Assembly (NCBI RefSeq): GCF_001722335.1
Contig: NZ_MIHA01000020.1
Location: forward strand, 1 to 64,000
Source of the DNA: Mycolicibacterium flavescens
Lineage (GTDB): Bacteria > Actinomycetota > Actinomycetes > Mycobacteriales > Mycobacteriaceae
Length of the DNA stretch: 64,000 bases
Direction of reading: 5' to 3'
Under the pieces are notes generated by a model. The model searched no databases. It saw only the letters and a list, made by a program, of their open reading frames with translations, and was not told where the DNA came from. Positions 26,553 through 35,388 of the stretch are shown here, piece by piece; the stretch's first letter is position 1; the number at the start of each line of letters is the position of its first letter. Position numbers and translations under genes: made by a program.

Positions 26553-27214
26553 CCGACGAAACCGAGTCGGGCTTCGCCGAGCTGGACCTCGACCGGGCGC
26601 AGCGCCGCGGCTATCCCGAAGCCGTGCTGTGCCACGGCAAGACGCCCGGGCAGGTCGGCGCCATCGCCGCGACACTGCGCGAGCACGGCGCCCGCACGCT
26701 GTTCACCCGCGCCACCCCCGAACACGCCCGCGCCGTGCGCACCGAGTTGCCCGACGCCTTCTACGCCGACGACTGCGGTCTGCTGGCGTGGCCGCCGCAG
26801 CCGCCGCAGCCGGTCGGCGGCCAGGTGCTCGTCGTCGCCGCCGGCACCGCGGATCACGCCGTCGCGCGTGAGGCGCTGTTGACCGCACGGCATCTCGGCC
26901 GACCCGCCGAGCTGATCATGGACGTCGGCGTCGCGGGACTGCACCGGGTGCTCGCCAAACAGGAGGCGCTGCGCGCGGCGCGGGTGATCGTCGTCGTGGC
27001 CGGGATGGACGGCGCCCTGCCCGCGGTCGTCGCGGGTCTGGTCGCCGCGCCGGTGGTGGCCGTGCCGACCTCCACCGGCTACGGCGCCGCGTTCGGCGGG
27101 CTGGCGGCGCTGCTGGGCATGCTGAACAGCTGCGCGCCCGGCGTGGGTGTGGTCAACATCGACAACGGTTACGGCGCAGGGCATCTGGCGGCTCAGATCG
27201 CCGCGCCCGCCTGA
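26549..27214 (+). CDS. larB: LarB: NaAD carboxylase/hydrolase
   Basis: First enzyme of nickel-pincer synthesis: it carboxylates the nicotinate ring of nicotinic acid adenine dinucleotide and hydrolyses the phosphoanhydride. The 221-residue protein has the family plan: a variable N-terminus (FAELDLDRAQRRGYPEAVLC), then a PurE-like half with VVVAGMDGALPAVVAGLVA, VPTSTGYGAAFGGLAALLG and the terminal NIDNGYGAGH. GTG 26549 overlaps the larE stop. Its last 22 bases overlap the 3' end of larC on the opposite strand, so both coding ends are constrained. Confidence 0.94.
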   Translation: MTDETESGFAELDLDRAQRRGYPEAVLCHGKTPGQVGAIAATLREHGARTLFTRATPEHARAVRTELPDAFYADDCGLLAWPPQPPQPVGGQVLVVAAGTADHAVAREALLTARHLGRPAELIMDVGVAGLHRVLAKQEALRAARVIVVVAGMDGALPAVVAGLVAAPVVAVPTSTGYGAAFGGLAALLGMLNSCAPGVGVVNIDNGYGAGHLAAQIAAPA

Positions 27215-28431
27215 GGGTCCCCGCCCGCCGGCCAGCGCGCGCCGCGCCGGAGCCCGCGCGCGGCCGCCGCCGCGTTCGCCTCGTCGAGGACGTGCCGCAC
27301 CGGCACACCCCGTTGCCCGGCCAGGGTCGCCGCGTCCTCGAACTCGGGGGTGGCCACGTCGACCGTCCCGTCGCGCAGGCCGACCTTGATCCGGACCCGT
27401 CCGCCCTCGACGTCGACCGGCACCACGGCACGGTCCAGCGCCGTCCGCTGCACCGGCGCTTCGCGCACACCCAAAGTGCCTGTCAGAGCGAACATCTGCG
27501 CGCGCAACGTGGCGCGCTGCGCATCGGTGCCGAGGACCCGCAGGGTGTGCGCAGGCCGGCCCTTCTTCATCACGATCGGCACCAGCCACGCGTCGGCCGC
27601 GCCCGCGTCGAGCAGCGCGGCCAGCACCGACGGCCACACCCGGGGGTCGATGTCGTCGACGTTGGTCTCCAGCACCCACATCGTCGACGTCGCCGCGCCC
27701 GATGCCGGTTCACCGACGACGACGCGGACCACGTTGGCCCGGCCCGCCGGGTCGCGGCTGCCGGCGCCGACGCCCACGGCCGAGACCGTCATCGCCGGGA
27801 TCGGACCGGACTGCGCGGCCAGCCCCCGCAGCAGCGCCATCCCGGTGGGTGTCGCCAGTTCCCCGTCGCCGCCGGAGGAGACCGGCCAGCCGCGGGCCAA
27901 CTCGATCACCGCGGGCGCCGGCACGGGCAGATCACCGTGGGCGGTACCCACCCGCCCGGAGCCGAGCGCGACCGGGCTGGCGGTCACCTCGGCGACGCCC
28001 AGGTCGGCCAGCGCCGCGCAGACACCGACGACGTCGGCGATCGCGTCCCACGACCCCACCTCGTGGAACGTCACCTCCTCGGCGGGCAGCCCGTGCACGC
28101 GCGCCTCGGCGTCGGCCAGCAACGTGAACACCGTCAGGGCGGACTCCCGGACGCCGATGGTCAGCGGTGCCTGCTCGAGCAGCAGCCGGATGTCGGCCCA
28201 GCGGCGGTGCGGGTGATCGTCGGCGACGCTGGTGACCTGCGCGCGCACGGCCCGCAGACCGGCCCGCCGGGTGGTGTGGGTGCCGACCTGCACCTCGCTC
28301 GGGACGACGCCGCCCACCGCGCGCTGCACCGACGGCAGCGACGCGCCGGCATCGATCAGCGCGCCGAGCAGCATGTCGCCCGCGACTCCCGCGGTCGCGT
28401 CGATCCAGGCGCGCCGGCCGGCAGCTGTCAC
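27193..28431 (-). CDS. larC: LarC: nickel-pincer cofactor cyclometallase
   Basis: CTP-dependent enzyme that inserts nickel into the thio-pyridinium mononucleotide to give the nickel-pincer cofactor. The 412-residue protein starts RRAWIDATAGVAGDMLLGAL, the standard opening, contains EVTFHEVGSWDAIADVVGV and ATPTGMALLRGLA, and the C-terminal half has ETNVDDIDPRVWPSVL and PIVMKKGRPAH. It is one continuous frame, unlike the L. plantarum gene, which needs a frameshift to join larC1 and larC2. The stop overlaps larB antisense. It lies 3 bases downstream of the Nramp-type gene and is most likely cotranscribed with it. Confidence 0.94.
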   Translation of the reverse strand: MTAAGRRAWIDATAGVAGDMLLGALIDAGASLPSVQRAVGGVVPSEVQVGTHTTRRAGLRAVRAQVTSVADDHPHRRWADIRLLLEQAPLTIGVRESALTVFTLLADAEARVHGLPAEEVTFHEVGSWDAIADVVGVCAALADLGVAEVTASPVALGSGRVGTAHGDLPVPAPAVIELARGWPVSSGGDGELATPTGMALLRGLAAQSGPIPAMTVSAVGVGAGSRDPAGRANVVRVVVGEPASGAATSTMWVLETNVDDIDPRVWPSVLAALLDAGAADAWLVPIVMKKGRPAHTLRVLGTDAQRATLRAQMFALTGTLGVREAPVQRTALDRAVVPVDVEGGRVRIKVGLRDGTVDVATPEFEDAATLAGQRGVPVRHVLDEANAAAAARGLRRGARWPAGGDPQAGAAI

Positions 28432-28434
28432 GAC

Positions 28435-29838
28435 TCAGAACATGTCGTAGAGCGAGATCGCACCCACCGCGAAAATCGCGATCGCCGAGATCACCAGGTA
28501 GACCGTGAACAGCCGGCCGTCCTTGATCCGCGGGTCGGTCTCCTTGAACGACAGGTACAGGCTCGCGATCGACACCGCCACCAGATACAGGGCGTTGAGG
28601 ATGCCGCCGAGGACCACCAGCGCCAGCGGCGACGCGGCCACCACGCCCAGCGTTCCCCACAGGATCGGCTGAACGACCATCAGCCCGCGCAGCCACCGGT
28701 CCCGCGATTTCGAGTCCGCCCACTCGAAGACGCCGAACACCGCGATCGCGTTGGCGACCTGCCTGCTCAGGCTGGGCACGTTCGCCAGGATCGTCTTGTA
28801 CAGCGCCAGCGCGGCGAAGGCCAGGAACACGACGCCGACCCAGTCGCCCATGGTGTCGGTGAAGATCCGGGAGATCGTCGTGATCACTTCGCTCCCGGCC
28901 GGGACCAGCCCCTGCGGGTTCAGCACCGCCGCCCCGAGGATGTAGAACGACGCCGTCGAGGTGGTGTAGATGACCCAGGCGACCCAGACGTCCTTCTTCA
29001 TCACCGAGATCCAGCCGCGCGCCCGCTGCACCCAGGCCTCGGAGCCGTCGTTGGGTCCGGTCCAGGCGGCGTAGCCCTTCTCCACGCACCAGAACGAGTA
29101 CGACGTGATCTCGCCGGCCCCGACGCCGGTGAGACCGAACATCGCCAGCGCGACGCCCATGGTGCCCGCGGCGAGTTGGAACTGCATGCCGCCGGCCAGA
29201 TCGGCGAAGCTCCACGCGAACGGCGTGACCTGGATACCGAACACCAGCACAACCACCGCCGCGGTGACGATCACGACCAGCGCCGTCGACACCTTCTCCA
29301 CGATCCCGTAGCGGTTCGCGATGTGGATGGCGATCGCGACCAGCACCATCAGCAGGACCCAGAAACCGACCGACGCGGTGGTCGGCGAATCGCTGCCGAT
29401 CGGCACGAGTAGCGACAGCGCGAGGCCCGCGGCGCTCAGCACACCGGCCTGGCTGGTGAGGAACTGCAGGAACATCAGCACGGCGAGGTAGGACACCCAG
29501 CCACGTTTGAGGAACCGCGGCGGCACCCGGTTGTAGCCCTCGATGGCCGACTGCCCGGTGGAGATCGACCAGCGGGCCACCTCGATCTGGACGGCCACCT
29601 TGACGAACGTCGAGACGAACACCAGCCACAGCAGCAGGAAGCCGACCTCGGCACCGAGCGTGGTCGCGGTGATCAGCTCCCCGGAGCCCACCACGGCCGC
29701 GCTGGTGATCATGCCGGGCCCGAGGAAGCGAACGCTCGGTCCCCAACCCTTGGGCGGCTCTTTGATTTTCGCCGGGTCCAGGGCGTAGGGGTCGCCGATC
29801 GCGGTGTGCGCGCCGGTCGGCTCGGAGGTTGTCGCCAA
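28435..29838 (-). CDS. Nramp-related transporter without canonical metal motifs
   Basis: A 467-residue transporter of about 11-12 membrane segments related to Nramp. Canonical Nramp metal transporters carry DPGN in TM1 and MPH in TM6; here the matching stretches are FLGPGMITSAAVVGSGELI and MFGLTGVGAGEITSY, so both motifs are missing. The protein therefore belongs to the non-canonical Nramp-related clade, and its substrate is open. Adjacent, probably cotranscribed larC makes nickel (or the racemase substrate) a reasonable guess, nothing more. I start at TTG 29838 because AAGGAG lies 6 bases upstream; a frame start at 29859 would place that AAGGAG inside the gene. Confidence 0.8.
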   Translation of the reverse strand: MATTSEPTGAHTAIGDPYALDPAKIKEPPKGWGPSVRFLGPGMITSAAVVGSGELITATTLGAEVGFLLLWLVFVSTFVKVAVQIEVARWSISTGQSAIEGYNRVPPRFLKRGWVSYLAVLMFLQFLTSQAGVLSAAGLALSLLVPIGSDSPTTASVGFWVLLMVLVAIAIHIANRYGIVEKVSTALVVIVTAAVVVLVFGIQVTPFAWSFADLAGGMQFQLAAGTMGVALAMFGLTGVGAGEITSYSFWCVEKGYAAWTGPNDGSEAWVQRARGWISVMKKDVWVAWVIYTTSTASFYILGAAVLNPQGLVPAGSEVITTISRIFTDTMGDWVGVVFLAFAALALYKTILANVPSLSRQVANAIAVFGVFEWADSKSRDRWLRGLMVVQPILWGTLGVVAASPLALVVLGGILNALYLVAVSIASLYLSFKETDPRIKDGRLFTVYLVISAIAIFAVGAISLYDMF

Positions 29839-30056
29839 CGCCAACTCCTTGTTACGCAATCGTGAGATCGCTTGTCGCGGTCAATGCCGGTAACTGGACC
29901 CTAGTTCGTCCCGACGCCGTGGCGGTCGGCTTTCCTGGATGCGGGCGCGGCGTGGCGCGTGTCTGCGTATTTCTGTGCGAACCGGGTAATGATGGGGACG
30001 CGTTGTCAGCGTTTGTACCGCCGGGATTGTGTCCGTCCGTCGACGAGGAGCACCTT

Positions 30057-32366
30057 GTGCCCCAAGCCTCCAGCACCGGGCGGGTCGGCGTGCCGCAGGA
30101 CCGGACGCGGATGCCGCCGGACTGGCCGGGCTGGGCTTCGGCCGGGCTCGCGCTGATCGGGTTCGGCTGGTGTCTGTGGACGTGGCTGCACGGCGGCGGC
30201 GCGTTCACGGTGTCGTGGGTGCCGTCGCTGGACCTGCAGCTGAGCTTCGACTTCGACGGCCTGGCCGCCCTGTACTCGCTGCTGGCGTGCGGTGTCGGTG
30301 CGCTGGTGTTCTGGTACGGAACCGGGTACCTCACGCTGCATCTGCGGCACCAGAACCGGCCCGCCCGGGAGCGGTGGCGGTTCTGGCCGTGGATGCTGCT
30401 GTTCGCGGTGTCGATGGTGGGGCTGGCCTCCACGCAGGACCTCGTGCTGCTGTTCGTGTTCTTCGACGTGACCGCGATCTGCTCGTACTTCCTCATCGGC
30501 TTCGACCGCGACGAGGCCAAGGCCCGCAGAGCGGCGTTGATGGCGCTGCTGATCACGGTGGCCACCGCGGTGGCGCTGCTGATCGCCGCTGTGCTGCTGT
30601 ACGCGAGTTACGGGACGTTCTCCATACCCGAGTTGCTCGAACGGGTCGAACCGGGAACGACGACCACGGTCGCCGCGGTGCTGCTGGCGGTGGCCGCGCT
30701 GACCAAGAGCGCGCAGGTGCCGCTGCACTTCTGGCTGCCCAAGGCGATGGCGGCGCCCACCCCGGTGTCGGCGTACCTGCATTCGGCGGCGATGGTGGCG
30801 GCCGGTGTGCTGGTGCTCGGCCGGGTGCATCCGCTGCTCGCGCGCAGCGAGGCCGTGCTGACCGGGCTGCTCGTCGTCGGGTTGGCGTCGGTCGTCGTCG
30901 GCGGCGTCCTGGCGCTGGGCCAGGACGTGCTCAAGCAGGTGCTGGCCTACTCGACGATCTCGCAGTACGGCTACATCGTGATGCTGTACGGCATCGGCGG
31001 CGGCACCGCGGCCGGCGCGGCGGCGTTCTACGTTCTGGCCCACGGGCTGGCCAAGAGCGCGCTGTTCATGACGGCGGGCGCGGTCACGACCGCGACCGGC
31101 GAGGACCGGCTGTCGCATCTCGGCGGCCTGGCCCGGCGCCGGCCGCTGCTCGCGGTCGCCGCCGCGATAGCCGCCGCCAACCTAGCCGGATTACCTTTGA
31201 CCGCAGGCTTTTTCAAAGACGAACTGTTCTTCGAGGCGGCCGCCGAAGCCGGACCGGTGTGGGCAGCTGCGGCCGTTCTCGCCGCGGCCCTCACACTGGC
31301 CTACATCGGGCGCTTCTGGCTGCTGTTGTTCCTCGGCCCGACGCGCACCGAGCCGTCGGCCACCCCGGTGTCGCTGACCGCCCCCGTCGTCGTGCTCGCC
31401 GCGCTGGGCGTGCTGGGGGGCCTGGTGCCGCAACTGCTCAGCGGTCTGGCCGCCGACGCGGCCGCGGTCACCAACGGGGCGCCGGTGAGCGTGTCACCGG
31501 CCTACCATCTCGATGCGCGCCCCGCGAACCTGATGGCGCTGTGCGCGTGGACGCTGGGCGCGGCCATCCTGGCGGCGTCGCGGCTGCGAAATCCGGTGTC
31601 GCGGGCGGTGGCTCGGGCGGGGGAGCGGGCAGGCCCGCTGCGCGGCTACACCAGGGGCCTGCGGGCGCTGGCGCGGCTCTCGGGGGCGGTGCACCAGCGG
31701 GAGGTCCGCGATTTCCGCAGCAGCATCGCGGCGGTGCTGGTGCCGGCGGGCGCGTTGACCGCGTTGGCGTTCGCGGTCACCCCGACGGTGGGTCAGTACG
31801 CGGTGGGCGTGGTGCGCGGGGTCGACTGGCTGGTGCTGCCGCTGCTGGGCCTGGTGATCATCGCGGCGCTGGCGACCGCGCGGGTCGGCGCGCGGGTCGG
31901 CATGGTGGTCGCGCTGTCGGTGGTCGGCTTCGCGCTGGCGACCGTGTACGCGTTGATCGCCGCACCCGACATCGCGCTGGTCGCCGTGCTTGTCGAGACC
32001 ATGATCACGCTGATCTTCATCGCCGCGTTCAACCGGCTGCCGCGCTCGGCGCCCGGCCGCGACGGGACGGGCAAAGTGGCCGTGCTGCCGCGCGGCGAAC
32101 GAGATCACCACCGCCGCAACGTGTTCGCCGGTTGTGTGGCCGGGCTGGCCGCGTTCGCCACCGTCTGGGGATTTTTGTCCGCGCCGACCAGCGCGCCGGG
32201 GGTGGCCGGCGAGTACGTCGCCCGCACCCCGAGCGCACACGGCGAGGACGTCGTCACGGTGATCATCACCGACTTCCGCGGACTGGACACCCTCGGTGAG
32301 ATCACGGTGTTGCTGATCGCCGCCGTCGGGGTCGCGACGCTGCTGCGAAGGGGACGGCTGTGGTGA
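30057..32366 (+). CDS. mrpA: Mrp Na+/H+ antiporter subunit A
   Basis: Large subunit (769 residues, about 20 membrane segments) of the multi-subunit Mrp/Mnh antiporter, homologous to complex I NuoL plus an extra C-terminal part. The NuoL-like core includes DVTAICSYFLIGFDRDEAKARRAAL, KSAQVPLHFWLPKAMAAPTPVSA and AYSTISQYGYIVMLYG; the C-terminal region includes PDIALVAVLVETMI and VVTVIITDFRGLDTLGEITV. GTG 30057 is preceded by GAGGAG at 30045-30050. Longer upstream frames lack a ribosome site and hydrophobic pattern. First of seven overlapping genes; exports Na+ for protons and sets pH and salt tolerance. Confidence 0.94.
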   Translation: MPQASSTGRVGVPQDRTRMPPDWPGWASAGLALIGFGWCLWTWLHGGGAFTVSWVPSLDLQLSFDFDGLAALYSLLACGVGALVFWYGTGYLTLHLRHQNRPARERWRFWPWMLLFAVSMVGLASTQDLVLLFVFFDVTAICSYFLIGFDRDEAKARRAALMALLITVATAVALLIAAVLLYASYGTFSIPELLERVEPGTTTTVAAVLLAVAALTKSAQVPLHFWLPKAMAAPTPVSAYLHSAAMVAAGVLVLGRVHPLLARSEAVLTGLLVVGLASVVVGGVLALGQDVLKQVLAYSTISQYGYIVMLYGIGGGTAAGAAAFYVLAHGLAKSALFMTAGAVTTATGEDRLSHLGGLARRRPLLAVAAAIAAANLAGLPLTAGFFKDELFFEAAAEAGPVWAAAAVLAAALTLAYIGRFWLLLFLGPTRTEPSATPVSLTAPVVVLAALGVLGGLVPQLLSGLAADAAAVTNGAPVSVSPAYHLDARPANLMALCAWTLGAAILAASRLRNPVSRAVARAGERAGPLRGYTRGLRALARLSGAVHQREVRDFRSSIAAVLVPAGALTALAFAVTPTVGQYAVGVVRGVDWLVLPLLGLVIIAALATARVGARVGMVVALSVVGFALATVYALIAAPDIALVAVLVETMITLIFIAAFNRLPRSAPGRDGTGKVAVLPRGERDHHRRNVFAGCVAGLAAFATVWGFLSAPTSAPGVAGEYVARTPSAHGEDVVTVIITDFRGLDTLGEITVLLIAAVGVATLLRRGRLW

Positions 32367-32830
32367 CGCGCGGTGTGGTGTTGCAGGTGGTCGCCCGGCT
32401 GGTGCTGGGCCCGAGCGTGGTGGTGGCGGCCGCGCTGATCGTCAAGGGTTATGTCGATGTCGGCGACGGGTTCGCCGCCGGCATGGTCGTCGCGCTGGCC
32501 GTCGCGCTGTCCTATCTGGCCCTCGGCGCCGCGGGCGCCGAGGAGACGCTGCCGGTGCTGCGGTACGCCCCGCAGGTCGCGATCGCGGGCCTGCTGTTGT
32601 CGTTGGCGGTCGGCTTCTTTCCGCTGCTCTGGGGTGAGCCGGTGTTCAGCCACTACCCGGGACGGGGTGAGCACGTGGTCACCATCGGCTCGTTCGAGTT
32701 GTTCACGCCGCTGCTGTTCGACGTCGGTGTGTTCCTGCTCGTGGTCGGGGTGATGACGATGTTTCTGCACCACTTCGCCGACCCCGTCGAGCACACCGGC
32801 GATACCACCGAGGCGGGTGACGCGCCGTGA
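32360..32830 (+). CDS. mrpB: Mrp antiporter subunit B
   Basis: A 156-residue MnhB-type subunit with four membrane segments: LQVVARLVLGPSVVVAAALI, the glycine-rich GYVDVGDGFAAGMVVALAVA (matching the H-x-PGGGF region of other MrpB proteins, though PGGG is reduced to VGDG), VAIAGLLLSLAVGFFPLLWG and LLFDVGVFLLVVGVMTMFLH. Start GTG 32360 or the next GTG 32363; both overlap the end of mrpA. Needs the other six subunits for activity. Confidence 0.9.
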   Translation: MVTRGVVLQVVARLVLGPSVVVAAALIVKGYVDVGDGFAAGMVVALAVALSYLALGAAGAEETLPVLRYAPQVAIAGLLLSLAVGFFPLLWGEPVFSHYPGRGEHVVTIGSFELFTPLLFDVGVFLLVVGVMTMFLHHFADPVEHTGDTTEAGDAP

Positions 32831-33213
32831 TCCTCGCGTTCGCGGCCACCGCCGCGGCCCTGTTCGGGGTGGGCGCCTACATGTTGTTGCAGCGCGACCT
32901 GATCCGCATCGTCGTCGGCGTCGCGCTGATCTCGCAGTCGTCGGTTGTTGCGTTGATCGGTGCCAGCCTGACCCGCGGGCACGCACCCATCGACGTCTCG
33001 ACCGGGGAGTCCTACAGCGACCCGGTGCCGCAGGCGCTGGTGCTGACGGCTCTGGTCATCGGCCTGGCCACGCTGGCGCTGCTGTTGGCGTTGGTGCACC
33101 GCGTCGTCGTCGCGTATCGCACCGCCCATCACGACGAGCTGGCCGCCGAGGAGATCGCGATCGAGCAGCAGTTGCAGCGTGATCAGCAGCGCGACAGCAA
33201 CGAGATGACGTGA
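32827..33213 (+). CDS. mrpC: Mrp antiporter subunit C
   Basis: A 128-residue NuoK-like subunit with three membrane segments: VILAFAATAAALFGVGAYML, IRIVVGVALISQSSVVALIGA and DPVPQALVLTALVIGLATLALLLAL (the DP-PQALVLTAIVI motif is diagnostic of MrpC). A charged C-terminal tail (AEEIAIEQQLQRDQQRDSNE) is longer than in many homologues. GTG 32827 overlaps the mrpB stop. Confidence 0.93.
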   Translation: MILAFAATAAALFGVGAYMLLQRDLIRIVVGVALISQSSVVALIGASLTRGHAPIDVSTGESYSDPVPQALVLTALVIGLATLALLLALVHRVVVAYRTAHHDELAAEEIAIEQQLQRDQQRDSNEMT

Positions 33214-34619
33214 TGTCGGCGTCGGTGTGGTTGTCGCTGGCGCTGCTGGTGCCCTGGGCGGCCGGTGCGTTGCTCATCGCCTTCGATGGCCGCCGCCGGT
33301 GCGTCGCCTGGGCGGCGGTGGCCGCGTTGGCGGCGACGTCGGCCGCGATCGCCGCGCTGACCGTGCACGTGGTGGCGGACGGCGCGCAGCAGGTGACGAC
33401 CGGCAGCTGGCCGGCCGGGGTGGGCATCGTGCTGCACGCCGACGCGCTGGGGGTCACCTTCGCGGCGATCACCGCGCTGGTGATGCTCGTCGCGATGGCC
33501 AACGAAGCCCTCGTCGGTGTGCGCAGCCGCACCTTCCCGGCCTTGATGGTGCTGCTCACGGCCGGACTGACCGGCCTGTTCTTCACCGGCGACGTGTTCA
33601 ACTTCTACGTCTTCTTCGAGATCTCGATGATGGCGTCCTACGCCCTTGCCACTTACGGCGGAGGCACGCGTCAACTCCGCGCGGCGGTGATCTTCGCCGG
33701 GGTGAACCTGCTCGGTTCGTTCCTGTTCCTGATCTCGGTCGCGGGCACCTACCGGGTCACCGGCGCGCTGGACATGGCCACCGTCGCCGAACGCATGCAC
33801 AGCGGAGGCGCCAACGCGACGCTGCTCGTCGCGGTCGGGTTCTTCGTCGCGTTCAGCGTCAAGCTGGGGTTGTTCCCGTTCCACTTCTGGCTTCCCACGG
33901 TCTATGCAGGCACCCGCCCCGCCGTCGCCGCCGTCCTCAGCGGCGCGGTCGCCAACATCGGCAGCTACGGGCTGGTGCGTTTCGGCGCCGGCATGTTCGC
34001 CGAGGAGCTGCGCTTCACGGCCACCGCGCTCATCGTGCTCGGGCTGGCCTCGATCCTCTACGGCGGTGTGGTGGCGGTCTCGCGCGGGGACATCGCCGAG
34101 ACGCTGGCCTATTCCGCGATCGGGCAGGTCGGCTACGTGCTGGTCGCGCTCGGCATCGGCGGTCCGCTCGGGCTGGCGGCGGCCGTCTTCTACAGCGTGG
34201 TCAACGCGCTGAACAAGGGCGTGCTGTTTTTGGCCGCGGGTCTGCGGGGGCCGCTGGTGGCCGCCGCCTTCGCGATCGGCGCCTTCAGCGTCGCCGGTGT
34301 GCCGCCGGCGGCCGGGTTCATCGGGAAGCTGGAGGTGTTCCGCGCCGCGATCGCCGCCGACAGCCCGGTGCTCGTGGCGTTGCTCGTCCTCGGCAGCGTG
34401 CTATCGCTGGTCTACATGTTCCAGATCTACCAGCGGAAATTCTGGGGCACCGACACCGAACCCGCGGTGGTGGGCGCGGCCGAGGTGAGCCCCGTTCCGG
34501 CCCGCGTGCTGGTCGCGGTGTTCGCGGTGCTGGTACTGGCCGTCGGGCTGTGGGCAGAACCGCTGGCGGCGCTCAGCGAGTATGCCGCCGACGTTTTCAC
34601 ATCAGGAGGTTCTCGATGA
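33213..34619 (+). CDS. mrpD: Mrp antiporter subunit D
   Basis: A 468-residue NuoM/NuoN-like proton-translocating subunit, about 13-14 membrane segments. Family features are FEISMMASYALATYGG, VKLGLFPFHFWLPTVYAGTR with the conserved lysine in TM7 and the H-F-W-L-P loop, and YSAIGQVGYVLVALG. Together with subunit A it carries the antiport channels. ATG 33213 is chosen; GTG one codon earlier (33210) overlaps the mrpC stop and is equally possible. Confidence 0.93.
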   Translation: MSASVWLSLALLVPWAAGALLIAFDGRRRCVAWAAVAALAATSAAIAALTVHVVADGAQQVTTGSWPAGVGIVLHADALGVTFAAITALVMLVAMANEALVGVRSRTFPALMVLLTAGLTGLFFTGDVFNFYVFFEISMMASYALATYGGGTRQLRAAVIFAGVNLLGSFLFLISVAGTYRVTGALDMATVAERMHSGGANATLLVAVGFFVAFSVKLGLFPFHFWLPTVYAGTRPAVAAVLSGAVANIGSYGLVRFGAGMFAEELRFTATALIVLGLASILYGGVVAVSRGDIAETLAYSAIGQVGYVLVALGIGGPLGLAAAVFYSVVNALNKGVLFLAAGLRGPLVAAAFAIGAFSVAGVPPAAGFIGKLEVFRAAIAADSPVLVALLVLGSVLSLVYMFQIYQRKFWGTDTEPAVVGAAEVSPVPARVLVAVFAVLVLAVGLWAEPLAALSEYAADVFTSGGSR

Positions 34620-35113
34620 CTGCGATCGTGGTCCGGATCGCCGCGCTCACCGCCATCTACCTGGCGGTGCTGTCGAGCCTGCACCCGGCCGACATCGTCA
34701 TCGGCGCGCTGCTGTCGACGGTGCTGGTGGCGGTGGGCGCGCGAATCCGCGGGCCGGGCCGGCGTCCGGAGGCGCCACCGGGGACCACCCCGTGGGGTCG
34801 GCTGGCCGGGGTGCCCGCGCTGATCGGCTTCACCGTGCTGGACATGTGCCGCGGAAGTTGGACGGTGGCCCGCCACTGTCTCGGCCGGCCGACCACACCG
34901 GGTTACGTGTCCATGCCCATCGAGCGTCATCGGCCCGCGACCGCCACGGCATGGGCGATCCGGGTGGGCCTGTCACCGGACACGGTCGTCGTCGACGTCG
35001 ACGACGAACACGGGACGCTGGTGTTGCACGTCCTGGACGTCCGCGACCCCGACGCCGTGCGACGGGACCAGGTCGCCTCCTACGAGCGTGCGCAGCGGCG
35101 CGTATTCCCGTGA
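34616..35113 (+). CDS. mrpE: Mrp antiporter subunit E
   Basis: A 165-residue MnhE-type subunit: two N-terminal hydrophobic stretches (IAALTAIYLAVLSSLHPADI, IVIGALLSTVLVAVG), a central VPALIGFTVLDMCRGSWTVARHCL, and a soluble C-terminal half with LSPDTVVVDVDDEHGTLVLH, the conserved MnhE segment. It starts ATG 34616 with AGGAGG at 34604-34609, overlapping the mrpD stop. Confidence 0.92.
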   Translation: MTAIVVRIAALTAIYLAVLSSLHPADIVIGALLSTVLVAVGARIRGPGRRPEAPPGTTPWGRLAGVPALIGFTVLDMCRGSWTVARHCLGRPTTPGYVSMPIERHRPATATAWAIRVGLSPDTVVVDVDDEHGTLVLHVLDVRDPDAVRRDQVASYERAQRRVFP

Positions 35114-35388
35114 GCGCCATGCCCACCGCAGTTCTCGTCATCGCACTGGCCTGGACCACGCTGCTGCTCGTGGCCGGGGCCCTGCAGTTGTTGCGCACCC
35201 GCGACGTGCTGCAGCGCCTCGTCGCGCTCGACCTGCTCGCGATCCTGATGGTGGCGCTGCTGACGCTGCTGTGTTTCCTGCTGGACCGGTCCTACTACCT
35301 GAACGCGGCGATGGCGCTGGCGATGCTGTCGTTCGTGGCCACCGTCGCGACGGCCCGCTATCTCGGATCGGGAGGGCCGTTCGAGTGA
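35110..35388 (+). CDS. mrpF: Mrp antiporter subunit F
   Basis: A 92-residue, three-helix MnhF subunit: VLVIALAWTTLLLVAGALQLL, the family segment DVLQRLVALDLLAILMVALLTL, and YYLNAAMALAMLSFVATVATARYL. In S. aureus and others, MrpF has also been linked to bile-salt/cholate efflux. GTG 35110 overlaps mrpE; its stop overlaps mrpG. Confidence 0.92.
   Translation: MSAMPTAVLVIALAWTTLLLVAGALQLLRTRDVLQRLVALDLLAILMVALLTLLCFLLDRSYYLNAAMALAMLSFVATVATARYLGSGGPFE

Noticed and set aside
32105..32240. Other long antisense frames under the Mrp genes
   Set aside because: Same reason: they follow the third-position G/C of the real genes and have no start sites or recognisable domains.
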